Shown here in pieces: positions 37,972-47,141 of a DNA stretch of 64,000 nt (positions within the stretch are counted from its first letter, which is position 1; every line of letters starts with the position of its first letter). The position numbers and the translations under genes are program-made. The DNA is from CAYLHF01 sp964383365 (GTDB taxonomy: Bacteria > Bacteroidota > Rhodothermia > Rhodothermales > UBA10348): NCBI GenBank assembly GCA_964383365.1, contig CAYLHF010000013.1, forward strand, positions 16,571 to 80,570, read 5' to 3'. The notes beneath the pieces are model-generated. The model searched no databases. It worked only from the letters and a program-made list of their open reading frames with translations, and was not told the origin of the DNA.

Positions 37972-39358
37972 TTTCCACCGTCGAGTCATCCTTCGTCTTA
38001 TACCGTTCCGCCCTCTTTCTGACTCCCTCGTCGGTGTCTCTCTGCCGCCAGTATTTCAGCCGCTCCGCAATGGTCTTTTCGTACCCGATTCCGGACGGCT
38101 CATAGAAATACGTCCCCTGCATTTGTTCGGGTAGGTACTGCTGTGGTACATAGTGCATTCTGTACGCATGCGGATAATGATATCCCTCGCCGTGTCCCAG
38201 CGCCTTGCCATCTCTCGATGCATCCTTGAGATGATCTGGCACCTCTCCGGTCTGTTCATCTTCTACGTATTTGAGGGCGTCGAAAATGGTGTACGTGCTG
38301 TTGCTCTTCGGGGCCGTTGAGAGATATAGACAACATTCTGATAGCAAGAACCGACCCTCGGGCATCCCGATATATTCGAATGCCTGTGCAGACGAAACCG
38401 CCACCTGGAGCGCCCGCGGATCGGCCAGTCCGATATCCTCGGCAGCAAAAATGAGCATCCGCCTGAAAATAAATCTCGGATCCTCTCCGGCATAAATCAT
38501 TCTGGCCATCCAATACAGCGACGCGTCGGGATCCGACCCTCGGAGACTCTTTATAAACGCGCTGATCGTATCGAAATGCGCATCCCCTTCCTTGTCGTAT
38601 AAGACGGCCCGTTTCTGAATACTCTCTTCAGCGACCTCGACCGTGATGTGCCGCGTTCCATCCTCTCCTGGTAACGTTGTTTCGACCGCCAGTTCGAGGG
38701 CATTCAAGAGTGATCTGGCATCTCCATTCGATGTGTGAATCAGATGATCGGCGGCTGCGGTATCCAGAGATACGGACCGATTCCCGTATCCCCTCTCCGA
38801 GTCGCCGAGAACATGATTGACGATCTCGCGAAGCGCCGTCTCCTGAAGCACTTTCAGTTCGAAGACCCTGGATCGGCTTACGAGCGCCTTGATCACTTCG
38901 AAGTATGGATTTTCGGTCGTTGCCCCGATAAAAATCACGGTCCCGTTTTCCACATGGGGGAGGAGCGCATCCTGTTGCGCCTTGTTGAATCGATGGACCT
39001 CATCCACAAACAGAATGGTTCGCTGTCTGTACAGCTTGAGCTTGTCGGCTGCTGACGAGACGGCCAGACGAATATCTTTGACACCCGCCAGAACGGCGTT
39101 CAACGTGACGAAATGGGCCCGGGTGGTGTTGGCTATAATCCGGGCCAGCGTCGTCTTACCGGTTCCCGGAGGACCAAAGAGAAGGAGCGACGAAACCCGG
39201 TCTGCCTCAATGGACCGTCTCAGAAGTCGCCCCTTTCCAAGAATATGCTCCTGCCCCACGAATTCATCGAGCGACCTCGGTCTCATTCGGTCCGCAAGAG
39301 GGGCCTGGGCCTCTCTATAGACATTGGACGCAGAATCGAAAAGGTCTTCAGGTGGCAT
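37964..39358 (-). CDS. rarA: Replication-associated recombination protein A (MgsA/RarA)
   Basis: The 464-residue AAA+ ATPase acts at stalled replication forks. RMRPRSLDEFVGQEHILG opens the core. Walker A GPPGTGKTT, Walker B LFVDEVHRFNKAQQDALL and sensor 1 GATTENP follow, and the C-terminal tetramerisation region is complete (YGKHYHYPHAY-like, GEGYHYPHAYRMHYVPQQYL). ATG at 39358 gives MPPEDLFDSA; longer in-frame sequence overlaps the upstream gene out of phase and was rejected. The start overlaps the glycosylase stop by 11 bp. Confidence 0.95.
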   Translation of the reverse strand: MPPEDLFDSASNVYREAQAPLADRMRPRSLDEFVGQEHILGKGRLLRRSIEADRVSSLLLFGPPGTGKTTLARIIANTTRAHFVTLNAVLAGVKDIRLAVSSAADKLKLYRQRTILFVDEVHRFNKAQQDALLPHVENGTVIFIGATTENPYFEVIKALVSRSRVFELKVLQETALREIVNHVLGDSERGYGNRSVSLDTAAADHLIHTSNGDARSLLNALELAVETTLPGEDGTRHITVEVAEESIQKRAVLYDKEGDAHFDTISAFIKSLRGSDPDASLYWMARMIYAGEDPRFIFRRMLIFAAEDIGLADPRALQVAVSSAQAFEYIGMPEGRFLLSECCLYLSTAPKSNSTYTIFDALKYVEDEQTGEVPDHLKDASRDGKALGHGEGYHYPHAYRMHYVPQQYLPEQMQGTYFYEPSGIGYEKTIAERLKYWRQRDTDEGVRKRAERYKTKDDSTVENE

Positions 39359-40007
39359 GACTTGTCTCTGACTGCACGATTCCCAGCTCATCCAACACGT
39401 CCCGAATTCCATTGCGAAACAACGTTGCACCTCCCTGGGAAGGATGCCGAATATACGTGGCATCGCACGCAATGTGTTGCAGAGCGTTCTCGGCCTTCCG
39501 GCCGATCGCAACTACGCGGGATGCCCTACTGAACCCGACGACGGCCTCCAAAACGGGTAGAAAGGAGTTTACCTCAGATACTCTCGGTGGCCGGATGCTG
39601 AGCGGTTTTCCTTTCCGGTGCGGGTGAAAGGGGACCGAATTCCACGTCAGAATCTGCGAATAGTACGGCTGAAGCGCTCCCCAGTAGATCCGTGCGCTGT
39701 ACTCCGCGTGCGGTACCTCCGCCAGGCTGGTCTTACGCCCGGAAGCCGGAAATTGTCTATCCACTAACTGCTCCTCGCTTGTAATCGGCACTCCCGAGAA
39801 ACGACACCCCCAGGGGCCCGGCGCTTCTGCCACGAGAAGCAGTTTTACACCGCTATCATGATCCTCCAGGTACGATTTCAAGTTTGAACGACGGACCTGA
39901 TCGGCACCCGAGATATCGAGGTCCGGATTCCAGCCATTGTACGGATTGAACAGATCTACCCCTGACTCTCGACCAAAAACGTTTTCTTGAAGAAAAGACC
40001 AGAACAT
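39348..40007 (-). CDS. Uracil-DNA glycosylase superfamily protein
   Basis: This 219-residue protein has a UDG-like N-terminal block (LLLVAEAPGPWGCRFSGVPI) and a C-terminal HPSQGG motif. Between them, TWNSVPFHPH and VVAIGRKAEN are typical spacers of the superfamily. It is expected to excise uracil or related damaged bases, but it is not the classic family 1 Ung sequence. ATG at 40007 was preferred to a longer Arg-rich extension. The overlap with rarA points to a DNA-maintenance unit. Confidence 0.78.
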   Translation of the reverse strand: MFWSFLQENVFGRESGVDLFNPYNGWNPDLDISGADQVRRSNLKSYLEDHDSGVKLLLVAEAPGPWGCRFSGVPITSEEQLVDRQFPASGRKTSLAEVPHAEYSARIYWGALQPYYSQILTWNSVPFHPHRKGKPLSIRPPRVSEVNSFLPVLEAVVGFSRASRVVAIGRKAENALQHIACDATYIRHPSQGGATLFRNGIRDVLDELGIVQSETSHAT

Positions 40008-40163
40008 CACATGCACAGATAGGGACGGGTTGGACCGGCTGCAAGGTAGTCTGTCAACGGGATGTGGGCAACGGCCCCACACCTTTGAACATTGTGTGGC
40101 TCTCGCGCGAATTTTCGCAATAAAAACTCTCAGAGAGGCCCATTCGAACAACTTTATCAATCT

Positions 40164-40187
40164 GTCTGAAGTATTATTTTGTCAGAC
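40164..40187. promoter_or_regulatory. Short inverted repeat upstream of citrate synthase
   Basis: GTCTGA (40164-40169) and TCAGAC (40182-40187) are exact inverted repeats 12 bp apart, 28 bp before the gltA start in a 207-bp intergenic gap. This could be an operator or a short hairpin in the leader. No other gene is visible in the gap. Confidence 0.25.
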
Positions 40188-40214
40188 GAATATTCAGAAT
40201 GAAGATAGATAACC

Positions 40215-41483
40215 ATGGATACGGCAAAACTGACTTCGGGCAACCATCAATTGGAGCTACCTGTATCTGTTGGATCAGAGGGTGAAGTGGCCATCGGCAT
40301 CAAGAAGTTACGAGCCGAGACCGGCATGATAACGCTGGATCCCGGTTACGGTAATACAGGTTCGTGCGAAAGCGCCATTACGTTTATCAATGGCGAAGAA
40401 GGAATTTTACGATATCGTGGTTATCCGATTGAAAACCTGGCTGAGCACTCTTCTTTCCTGTCGGTTACGTATCTCCTGGTATACGGGAAAATCCCTTCCA
40501 CCGAAGAACTCGCTCTTTTTGAATACCGGCTGAGTCAGCACAGTATGGTCCACGAAGACATGAAAAAGTTCTTCGAGGGATATCCGCCGAATGCGCCCCC
40601 GATGAGCGTCCTCTCCACCATCGTCTCTTCTCTGTCTTCGTACTATCCGGTACCGGAAGATGCGGCCGGTCTTGAATTGAACATCATCCGTCTGCTGGCG
40701 AAGCTGAAGACGATTGCAGCCTTCTCCTACAAGAAGTCCATCGGACAACCGTACGTATATCCCAGAAATGATCTGAGTTATGCTGCTGATTTTCTACACA
40801 TGATGTTCGCCGTTCCGTCCGAAGATTATCAGGTATCCCCGCTTCTGGAGAAAACCCTCGACCTGCTTCTCATTCTCCATGCGGATCACGAGCAGAATTG
40901 CAGCACATCTACCGTTCGCATGGTCGGCAGCAGTAACGCGACGCTCTTCGCCTCGATCTCGGCCGGAATCAGTGCGCTTTCAGGGCCCCTGCACGGTGGC
41001 GCAAATACGGCGGTAATCGCGATGCTGGAGAAAATCCGGGAAGACGGAGGGAATATTCGTAAGTATATCGATCTCGCCAAAGACAAGAACTCGGACTTTC
41101 GTCTGATGGGGTTCGGGCACCGCGTGTACAAAAATTTCGATCCGCGCGCCCGCGTAATCAAAGGTGCAGTCGATCAGGTACTAAGCGAACTTGGAGTCGA
41201 GGATCCACTCCTCGATATCGCAAAAGAGCTCGAACTCCGAGCGCTTGAAGACGAATATTTCGTGGCCCGGAAGCTGTATCCGAATGTCGACTTTTATTCA
41301 GGCATTCTCTACAGGGCCATGGGCATTCCGACGAATATGTTCACCGTGATGTTTGCGCTTGGTCGTCTCCCCGGATGGATTGCTCAATGGCTCGAGATGA
41401 AAAAGGATCCTAATACCCGCATTAACCGCCCACGACAGGTCTATGTCGGCCCGTCTGAGCGTTATGTCGGAAAGGGCCAGTGA
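40215..41483 (+). CDS. gltA: Citrate synthase
   Basis: The 422-residue enzyme condenses oxaloacetate and acetyl-CoA, entering the TCA cycle. Active-site His regions are HADHEQNCSTSTVR and SGPLHGGANTAV, and the Asp region is in YPNVDFYSGILYRAMGIP. FGHRVYKNFDPRA is also conserved. Length and motifs fit the hexameric type II bacterial enzyme. It is monocistronic as far as can be seen, with an OmpA/PKD gene 107 bp downstream. Confidence 0.97.
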   Translation: MDTAKLTSGNHQLELPVSVGSEGEVAIGIKKLRAETGMITLDPGYGNTGSCESAITFINGEEGILRYRGYPIENLAEHSSFLSVTYLLVYGKIPSTEELALFEYRLSQHSMVHEDMKKFFEGYPPNAPPMSVLSTIVSSLSSYYPVPEDAAGLELNIIRLLAKLKTIAAFSYKKSIGQPYVYPRNDLSYAADFLHMMFAVPSEDYQVSPLLEKTLDLLLILHADHEQNCSTSTVRMVGSSNATLFASISAGISALSGPLHGGANTAVIAMLEKIREDGGNIRKYIDLAKDKNSDFRLMGFGHRVYKNFDPRARVIKGAVDQVLSELGVEDPLLDIAKELELRALEDEYFVARKLYPNVDFYSGILYRAMGIPTNMFTVMFALGRLPGWIAQWLEMKKDPNTRINRPRQVYVGPSERYVGKGQ

Positions 41484-41590
41484 CCCGTTTCCGCAGTTCC
41501 TGACCGGATAATTGTTGAATCATACATTGCGAATTACCCCGAATGATTCGTACCTATCTCTTGGATATCGCACAACTGAGGACCCCACCT

Positions 41591-43129
41591 ATGAGAAACT
41601 TGCTACGCGTCACGGCCATCCTGGTCGTGATGGCTACATTCGCGCTCCCCGCAGCGACTTTGGCGCAGTCGAACCGCGCGGACAAGACGGCCTTCATTCG
41701 CCCGCATCTGGGATTATCCTATTATCTCGGAGACAACGAAAAATCTCCTTTCAATTTTGACGGAGATATGTTCGATAACGACTTCCCGTACAGCGCCGGT
41801 GTCGAAGTCGGGTATCAGATGAATCCGAGGTATAGTCTTGGACTCGCGCTGAACTTCGGTTCGTACGGAGGTATCACGGAGTTCATCAACAAAATGGATG
41901 TGTCGAGTCATCCGGCAACCCGAACGAGCGTTCAACTCATCGCTCGTTATCTGTTGAATCAACACAAGATCGCACCGTATCTCCAGGCCGGTTTACACGC
42001 CACATTCGGAAAGACGGCCGTTTTCTCTGCCGGTGCTCCTTGTCTGACGACAGGGATCTGCGCCACGTCAAATGAGACGTCCTTCGGACCAATGCTCGGA
42101 GCGGGAATTGACTTCCTGATCAGTGACAATACGTCGTTCTTCGTCGAACACAGTGCTAATCTGACATTCGCGGACGACAAGGCTGACGGTTTCGACGGAA
42201 ACGGATTCGGAAGTTTTGATTTCCTTGGTAATACATCGATTGGACTGAAATTAAACCTGAAACGGTTCAAACCGGTCGTTGTCGAAGACATCATCTGTCC
42301 GGCTGAGACCGTCGAAACGGATGCACCCATCATGTTTACGGGATCCGTTAATCCGGACGCTTCTCTCCCGGTAAACGGAACGTGGGACTTCGGCGACGGC
42401 GAAACCGGATCGGGGTTTTCGTCCTCACATACCTTTACGTCGGCGGGCACGTTTGATGTGGCCTTCACTGCGACCAATGGAATGGGACGCGGCCGAGACG
42501 CTCGCACCTGTCCGGTCACCGTCAAGCTGGCCTGCCAGGCCGCTGAGATAGTATCCATGAGCGCTTCCCGAATGAATCCGGATACAGAGACGTCCGTGAC
42601 GTTCAGTTCGAGTGTCTCGGGGAGTTCTCCTGTTGAATATCACTGGGATTTCGGTGATGGTACATCCTCGAGCAAAGCCAACCCGTCGCATACGTTCGAC
42701 ACGGCTGGTACGTATACGGTTACTCTTTCAGTCACGAACTGCGGGGGTACCGTCAGTCGGACCATCACCATCAAGGTTGATCCGTATGAAGCAGCCATCT
42801 GCCGGGAAGTCACCGAGATGAACAGTGCGCTCTTTGCCCGCAATTCTTCCACGCTGACGGACGAAGGTCGCGCAGCCCTCCAGGAAAATCTTGCGATTCT
42901 ACTGGAATGTCCGAACCTGAACGTGCGGATCGAAGGATGGGCGACACCGGGTGAGCGACGGACGCAGCAGCTTTCTGAAGATCGGGCCCATGCCGCCGAA
43001 CAGTTCTATATGGACAACGGCGTAGCTGCCAGCCGTATGGTCACTGCCGGAATGGGCCGCGCCCAGGGCACGAGCAAGAAAGAAGGCCTGAGCGGATATC
43101 GTCGGGTTGACACCATTCCCGTTCGATAA
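41591..43129 (+). CDS. Outer-membrane protein: beta-barrel, two PKD domains, OmpA C-terminus
   Basis: This 512-residue protein has a signal peptide (ILVVMATFALPAATLAQ). An eight-strand-like barrel lies at about residues 25-225. Two PKD domains follow, with WDFGDGE..HTFTSAGTF and WDFGDGT..HTFDTAGTYTV. A C-terminal OmpA peptidoglycan-binding domain (NSALFARNSSTLTDEGRAAL to RRVDTIPVR) ends the protein. It anchors outer membrane to cell wall. ATG at 41591 gives the clean signal peptide. A strong terminator follows at 43180. Confidence 0.93.
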   Translation: MRNLLRVTAILVVMATFALPAATLAQSNRADKTAFIRPHLGLSYYLGDNEKSPFNFDGDMFDNDFPYSAGVEVGYQMNPRYSLGLALNFGSYGGITEFINKMDVSSHPATRTSVQLIARYLLNQHKIAPYLQAGLHATFGKTAVFSAGAPCLTTGICATSNETSFGPMLGAGIDFLISDNTSFFVEHSANLTFADDKADGFDGNGFGSFDFLGNTSIGLKLNLKRFKPVVVEDIICPAETVETDAPIMFTGSVNPDASLPVNGTWDFGDGETGSGFSSSHTFTSAGTFDVAFTATNGMGRGRDARTCPVTVKLACQAAEIVSMSASRMNPDTETSVTFSSSVSGSSPVEYHWDFGDGTSSSKANPSHTFDTAGTYTVTLSVTNCGGTVSRTITIKVDPYEAAICREVTEMNSALFARNSSTLTDEGRAALQENLAILLECPNLNVRIEGWATPGERRTQQLSEDRAHAAEQFYMDNGVAASRMVTAGMGRAQGTSKKEGLSGYRRVDTIPVR

Positions 43130-43179
43130 AACCTGTTTGTTGTAATTCGTAAGAATCGAGTATCGGTTCTGGATATGAT

Positions 43180-43217
43180 GGGCGGCCGGAATTCTTCCGG
43201 CCGCCCATTTTTTATTT
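43180..43217 (+). terminator. Strong rho-independent terminator after the OmpA/PKD gene
   Basis: A 12-bp perfect GC-rich stem (43180-43191 with 43195-43206) around a TTC loop is followed directly by ATTTTTTATTT. It lies 50 bp past the OmpA stop and before the convergent zinc-ribbon gene. Confidence 0.93.
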
Positions 43218-43224
43218 CGGTGAT

Positions 43225-43413
43225 TTATCCACCGAGAAGCCAGTCCAGGAGGCGAACGAGTGGCCAGACAAGAAGAAACGCCATGAGCCAGGCCACCCAT
43301 TTTCTCGGGGTAGAAAGTTCCGGGAACTCATAACCACAATAGGGACACTCTTCGAGACTCGCATCTGATTCCAGGGCACAGGACGGGCACTCTCTTTGTT
43401 CAGCCTTATTCAT
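43225..43413 (-). CDS. Small zinc-ribbon membrane protein
   Basis: This 62-residue protein has two Cys pairs, CPSC and CPYC, that form a zinc ribbon. A C-terminal hydrophobic helix (WVAWLMAFLLVWPLVRLLDWL) anchors it, with the ribbon probably on the cytosolic side. No partner is known. Despite its length the metal motif and the clean ATG make it a convincing gene. Confidence 0.82.
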   Translation of the reverse strand: MNKAEQRECPSCALESDASLEECPYCGYEFPELSTPRKWVAWLMAFLLVWPLVRLLDWLLGG

Positions 43414-43470
43414 GAAATGGCGTAAAGGGATGATTGAACCGGCTTATTATTCATAGTCCGTTCGGTTTCG

Positions 43471-43668
43471 TCAAACCTGAGCGCTTAATTCGTCTAAAAG
43501 TTCATTCGACATATCGTCACCAATATCCTCTGACACATCAGACGTCGGTTCCTGTTTGAGCAATCGGCGCTTAAGAGGTGCGACAGGATGCTCAATTCTG
43601 TCCATTATGATGATTCCACTCACAAACGCGGCAGACACGTAAATCAGTCCTCTTATGAGCCTTAGCAT
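43471..43668 (-). CDS. Small membrane protein, unknown
   Basis: The 65-residue protein starts MLRLIRGLIYVSAAF. It has one transmembrane helix and a charged tail rich in Asp, Glu and Ser (DVSEDIGDDMSNELLDEL). ATG at 43668 was chosen for the membrane segment; an upstream ATG at 43728 would add a hydrophilic leader. It lies between the zinc-ribbon and YceI genes. The family is not recognised and no role is proposed. Confidence 0.55.
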   Translation of the reverse strand: MLRLIRGLIYVSAAFVSGIIIMDRIEHPVAPLKRRLLKQEPTSDVSEDIGDDMSNELLDELSAQV

Positions 43669-43735
43669 GATGGTACTTCGTATAGACCGGAGAATATGAC
43701 ACTGGAAGTTACGTCCAGAAAACGACACCCAACAG

Positions 43736-44305
43736 TCAATCGTTCATGGGTGCACCTGCCTCCAGGATTACGTGTACTCGAACCTCCTCTCCTACCAATG
43801 AGTCCATCGCACGACCGAAGGTCAATCCAACATCGTGCCGGTTGAAGGTAAAATCGGACAGGACCTTCAACGTCTGACCGGCGGCGTTCAGCGTATCTAC
43901 GGTTGCCCGAAAATCGATAGCATATTCACTACCCTGGAGTGTCAACTCTCCGCTGACAAGAAATGCCCCGTCTATGTCAGAGCGCATTACGTGTGTGCTG
44001 CGATACTCAATCGTCGGATACCGCTCGGCGTCCAGGAATTCATCCGAGCGGAGACTTCTGTCCCGGAGTGTGTTTCCGGTAAAAACGGACGCCGCCTGAA
44101 TCTGAATGCGAGCTCGCATCGAATCGGGGCTCGACGGATCAAACAGTACTTCCCCAACTGCCGTCTGAAACACTCCGTCGACTTTGAGGACCCCCATGTG
44201 CGTCACGTTAAATGCCAGCGTAGACGTTTCCGAATCGATGGTGTATGAAATCGGTTGAGCACAAAGTTGCCCTGCTGCTCCGAAGAACAACAGGACAACA
44301 TGCAC
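43736..44305 (-). CDS. YceI-family periplasmic lipid-binding protein
   Basis: The mature part is a lipocalin-like YceI domain: YTIDSETSTLAFNVTHMG at the N-terminus, FDPSSPDSMRARIQIQAASV, a middle LTLQGSEYAIDF, and NRHDVGLTF near the end. Such proteins bind polyisoprenoids or other lipids in the periplasm. GTG at 44305 gives a signal peptide without a positive N-terminus. Extending nine codons upstream adds LKNRFQFLWV with a CTG at 44332, which would complete a normal signal peptide, so the true start is uncertain. A second YceI gene lies just upstream. Confidence 0.85.
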   Translation of the reverse strand: MHVVLLFFGAAGQLCAQPISYTIDSETSTLAFNVTHMGVLKVDGVFQTAVGEVLFDPSSPDSMRARIQIQAASVFTGNTLRDRSLRSDEFLDAERYPTIEYRSTHVMRSDIDGAFLVSGELTLQGSEYAIDFRATVDTLNAAGQTLKVLSDFTFNRHDVGLTFGRAMDSLVGEEVRVHVILEAGAPMND

Positions 44306-44374
44306 CCACAGAAACTGGAAACGATTTTTCAGATCAGGTTCGGGTACGCGGAATGAGGGCCGCGCCTACAACGG

Positions 44375-44983
44375 TTATTCTGACTGGACAGCCAGAACAT
44401 TAATTTCGATATCAACGTCATTACCGATGAACGGAAGACCGGATCCGAGTGTGCGATTAAAACCCAGCCCGTAATCCCGCCGATCGATGACTACGTGTCC
44501 GCTGATCGCAATCGTCGTCAGACCGGTTGGGTCTTTAGCGGGTCCCTTGATCTCGTACGGGAGGCGTATCTCATTGGTTGTGCCGTGAATGGTCAGTTGT
44601 CCGACGGCTTCGTTTTTAAAACCGTCGTTCTCCACTCCCGTCATCTTGAAGGTCATTTCAGGGAAATTGGCTACGTCCAGAAACACCGGACCCTTCACCG
44701 CACCGTCTCGATTCGCAGATTTTCCCATGTATACAGTCGACGTCTGAATCGTGATGTCGGCTGTCGTAGTCAGCGGAGCAGAAGGATCCAGAACCACATG
44801 ACCCGCTATATCCGGAAAGAATCCGACGACATTCACCAGTCCGAATCGATTCACCTTGAACGTGACAAAAGAGTGTTCCGCATCTATTTCATAGGTGGAT
44901 TGAGCGTTCGATAATCGGGGACCGACGAGAATTCCGACGGCGAGAAGAAAAAGAGATAATGGCTTTGAGATGGACGACAACAT
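44375..44983 (-). CDS. YceI-family periplasmic protein (second copy)
   Basis: The 202-residue protein has a signal peptide (LSLFLLAVGILVGPRLSNAQ). The YceI domain shows YEIDAEHSFVTFKVNRFGLV, FLDVANFPEMTFKMTGVE, LTIHGTTNEIRLPYEI and VIDRRDYGLGFN. The latter half keeps the features linked to lipid binding. It is distinct enough from the copy at 43736 to have separate ligands. The two are probably one transcription unit. A two-component pair is encoded upstream on the same strand and may control them. Confidence 0.9.
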   Translation of the reverse strand: MLSSISKPLSLFLLAVGILVGPRLSNAQSTYEIDAEHSFVTFKVNRFGLVNVVGFFPDIAGHVVLDPSAPLTTTADITIQTSTVYMGKSANRDGAVKGPVFLDVANFPEMTFKMTGVENDGFKNEAVGQLTIHGTTNEIRLPYEIKGPAKDPTGLTTIAISGHVVIDRRDYGLGFNRTLGSGLPFIGNDVDIEINVLAVQSE

Positions 44984-45135
44984 AGTGTGTTCTCCGACTG
45001 GCTGATGATCATGTATCGCGCCTTCGACGATGTTCACACACATTCGTTACGCGGAAAAACGAACACGTGGCCTACGGGGGACGGATGACACGCCAGACGG
45101 GACGAACCGCAGTTGATGTGGTCTCTTTACCGCCA

Positions 45136-45906
45136 TTATTGGTCCATCAGACTACGTATGGTCGAGCGATATCCCCTGCTGGCCATTACCGACGAACCGT
45201 CTTTAAGCGTTAGCCGATACCCCCCTCCTGCCACTGTATCGATGGAGACCAGGCATTCGACGTTTATAATGGACGACCGATGGACTCGGCGAAATCGGTC
45301 GGCCGGAAGTTTCTTCTCCAGCACCGTCATGGTCTCCCGGAGCAGGTGTCTCTTTCCGTTTACGTGAAGCTCTGCGTAATTGCCGGCAGCACTTATCCAG
45401 TCAATTGTATCTGTCTCGATGACAAGTATGCGGCCCATCGTCCGGACGAAGAAACGCAGGTTAGTCCCGATTTCCCGGGACGAAAGGACATCGACAGCCG
45501 TTTCCTGGATCCGATCCTGGTAGTCCTCCCTTCGACTCATTTCGATTTGGTGACGGGCCCGGTCGAGGCTCTCGTAAAACCGATCCCGGTCGAAAGGTTT
45601 GAGCAGGTAGTCGAGCGCATGAGCATCGAATGCTCGAAGGGCGTATTCATCATATGCCGTGGCAAATATGATCAACGGCAATTCGTCGCTCCCCAGATGC
45701 GTCAGCATCTCAAAACCGTCCATTCCCGGCATCTGGATGTCCAGGAAGATGATGTCCGGTCTCTCTTCCCGTATGAATGCGATTGCTTCGCGACCATTGG
45801 TGCACTCATCGACAACCTTGATTCCTGGTTGATCATCGAGAAGTGTACGAATACGAATACGCCCCAGTGGCTCGTCATCGACGACTAAAATGCGCAGGAG
45901 TCTCAT
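45136..45906 (-). CDS. LytTR response regulator
   Basis: The 256-residue regulator has a receiver (phospho-acceptor Asp56 in DIIFLDIQMPGMDGFEML) and a C-terminal LytTR DNA-binding domain from about residue 150 (DTIDWISAAGNYAELHVN, RFRRVHRSSIINV). It overlaps its kinase gene by 4 bp (ATGA), so it is translationally coupled to it. LytTR regulators bind paired direct repeats. The YceI genes downstream on the same strand are obvious candidate targets, though no site was identified. Confidence 0.93.
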   Translation of the reverse strand: MRLLRILVVDDEPLGRIRIRTLLDDQPGIKVVDECTNGREAIAFIREERPDIIFLDIQMPGMDGFEMLTHLGSDELPLIIFATAYDEYALRAFDAHALDYLLKPFDRDRFYESLDRARHQIEMSRREDYQDRIQETAVDVLSSREIGTNLRFFVRTMGRILVIETDTIDWISAAGNYAELHVNGKRHLLRETMTVLEKKLPADRFRRVHRSSIINVECLVSIDTVAGGGYRLTLKDGSSVMASRGYRSTIRSLMDQ

Positions 45907-46976
45907 TGCTTGTCATCCATTAAGGGAATACTGACACGAGCCTCAAAACCGCCTTCTTCCGGGAAGATAAACTGCAGGCTGGCCCGCCTACCGTACAGTT
46001 GCTCCAGACGGCTTCGGACATTCTTGATTCCAATTCCTTCCCGAAATCCGGATGCCGATTCGTCGAATCCTGCCCCTGAATCTGTGATGGTAAATACCAG
46101 TATGTTTTCGGTCCCAAAGGCACGTACATCGATTGATCCATCGGATTCATAGGGAGCGATCCCGTGAATGATGGCGTTTTCGACGAGCGGCTGCAGGAGA
46201 ATGGGAGGCATGTCACACTCCGCGATCCCTGTCTCAAAATCGATCGATATGGACAGCCGATCCTGAAATCGAGTCTGTTCGATTTCCAGGTAACGTCCGA
46301 CAAAAGCAAGTTCCGATCGAACGGAAACAGTCTTTTTTCTGGAGCCGTCCAGCGACAGTCTGAGCAGTTCACTTAAACGGGCGATCATTTTCTCGGCACC
46401 TGCGGCATCTTGCGTGACGAGGGCCGAAATACTATTGAGCGTATTGAAAAGAAAATGTGGTTGGATCTGTGCACGCAGGTTATTCAACCTCGCCTCTGCC
46501 AGACTCGTCTCCAGTCGGGAACTGCTTACTTCCCTCTCCTTCAACGCTCTGTAATAGTAATAGGCGTATATAATTCCTGCTATGGTCCAGTACGTCAGCG
46601 CGCTATCAAAACTGGACGTGAGAACCTGGCCCCTTATGGAGGAGAGCATGGCGGAATAGCGCTCCGCATCGATGACGGAAAAAACGTAGAGTCCGGAGAG
46701 TCTGATGAGAGAGGCGATCACAAACTGAACAGGGGCGATGATGATCGTCGCGGCGACGACGCGTACAATACTCTGTTTTCGACGCCGATCATCGAGCGGG
46801 TTTCGGTGTACGATCCAGGTGATAGACGGCAGCATCAACGCCCAGGTATACCAGTATCCCAACTGGTAGATGAGGGGAGCCGTCCAGGTCACCTCACGTC
46901 CCTGGTTCGTATAAGTGAGAACGGACTGAACAGAGAAAAAAATTCCGAGGGCGGTCCAGAACCCGAACAGGAGCAA
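45903..46976 (-). CDS. LytS/YehU-type sensor histidine kinase
   Basis: The 357-residue kinase has four hydrophobic helices (about 1-20, 35-55, 70-90, 120-142). A short coiled coil and the His_kinase domain follow, with His174 in QIQPHFLFNTLN and ATP-binding motifs in LLQPLVENAIIHG and GIGIKNVRSRLEQ. No extracellular domain is present, so it likely senses within the membrane. The first possible start in this region is TTG at 46976. It is coupled to the LytTR gene. Confidence 0.9.
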   Translation of the reverse strand: MLLFGFWTALGIFFSVQSVLTYTNQGREVTWTAPLIYQLGYWYTWALMLPSITWIVHRNPLDDRRRKQSIVRVVAATIIIAPVQFVIASLIRLSGLYVFSVIDAERYSAMLSSIRGQVLTSSFDSALTYWTIAGIIYAYYYYRALKEREVSSSRLETSLAEARLNNLRAQIQPHFLFNTLNSISALVTQDAAGAEKMIARLSELLRLSLDGSRKKTVSVRSELAFVGRYLEIEQTRFQDRLSISIDFETGIAECDMPPILLQPLVENAIIHGIAPYESDGSIDVRAFGTENILVFTITDSGAGFDESASGFREGIGIKNVRSRLEQLYGRRASLQFIFPEEGGFEARVSIPLMDDKQ

Positions 46977-47141
46977 ATATCTCTTGAGCCGGGACGTATT
47001 TTCTGGTAGTGAACTCAGCGTTATTACCGGTCCGGGAAGTGAAAGATTACATGTACGATGCCCGATACCGCATGATAGCCCGCGGTGCGTGGACTGTACG
47101 GTACCGCGTAATGATCTTCAAGGCAAGTGAATGGGGACTAT

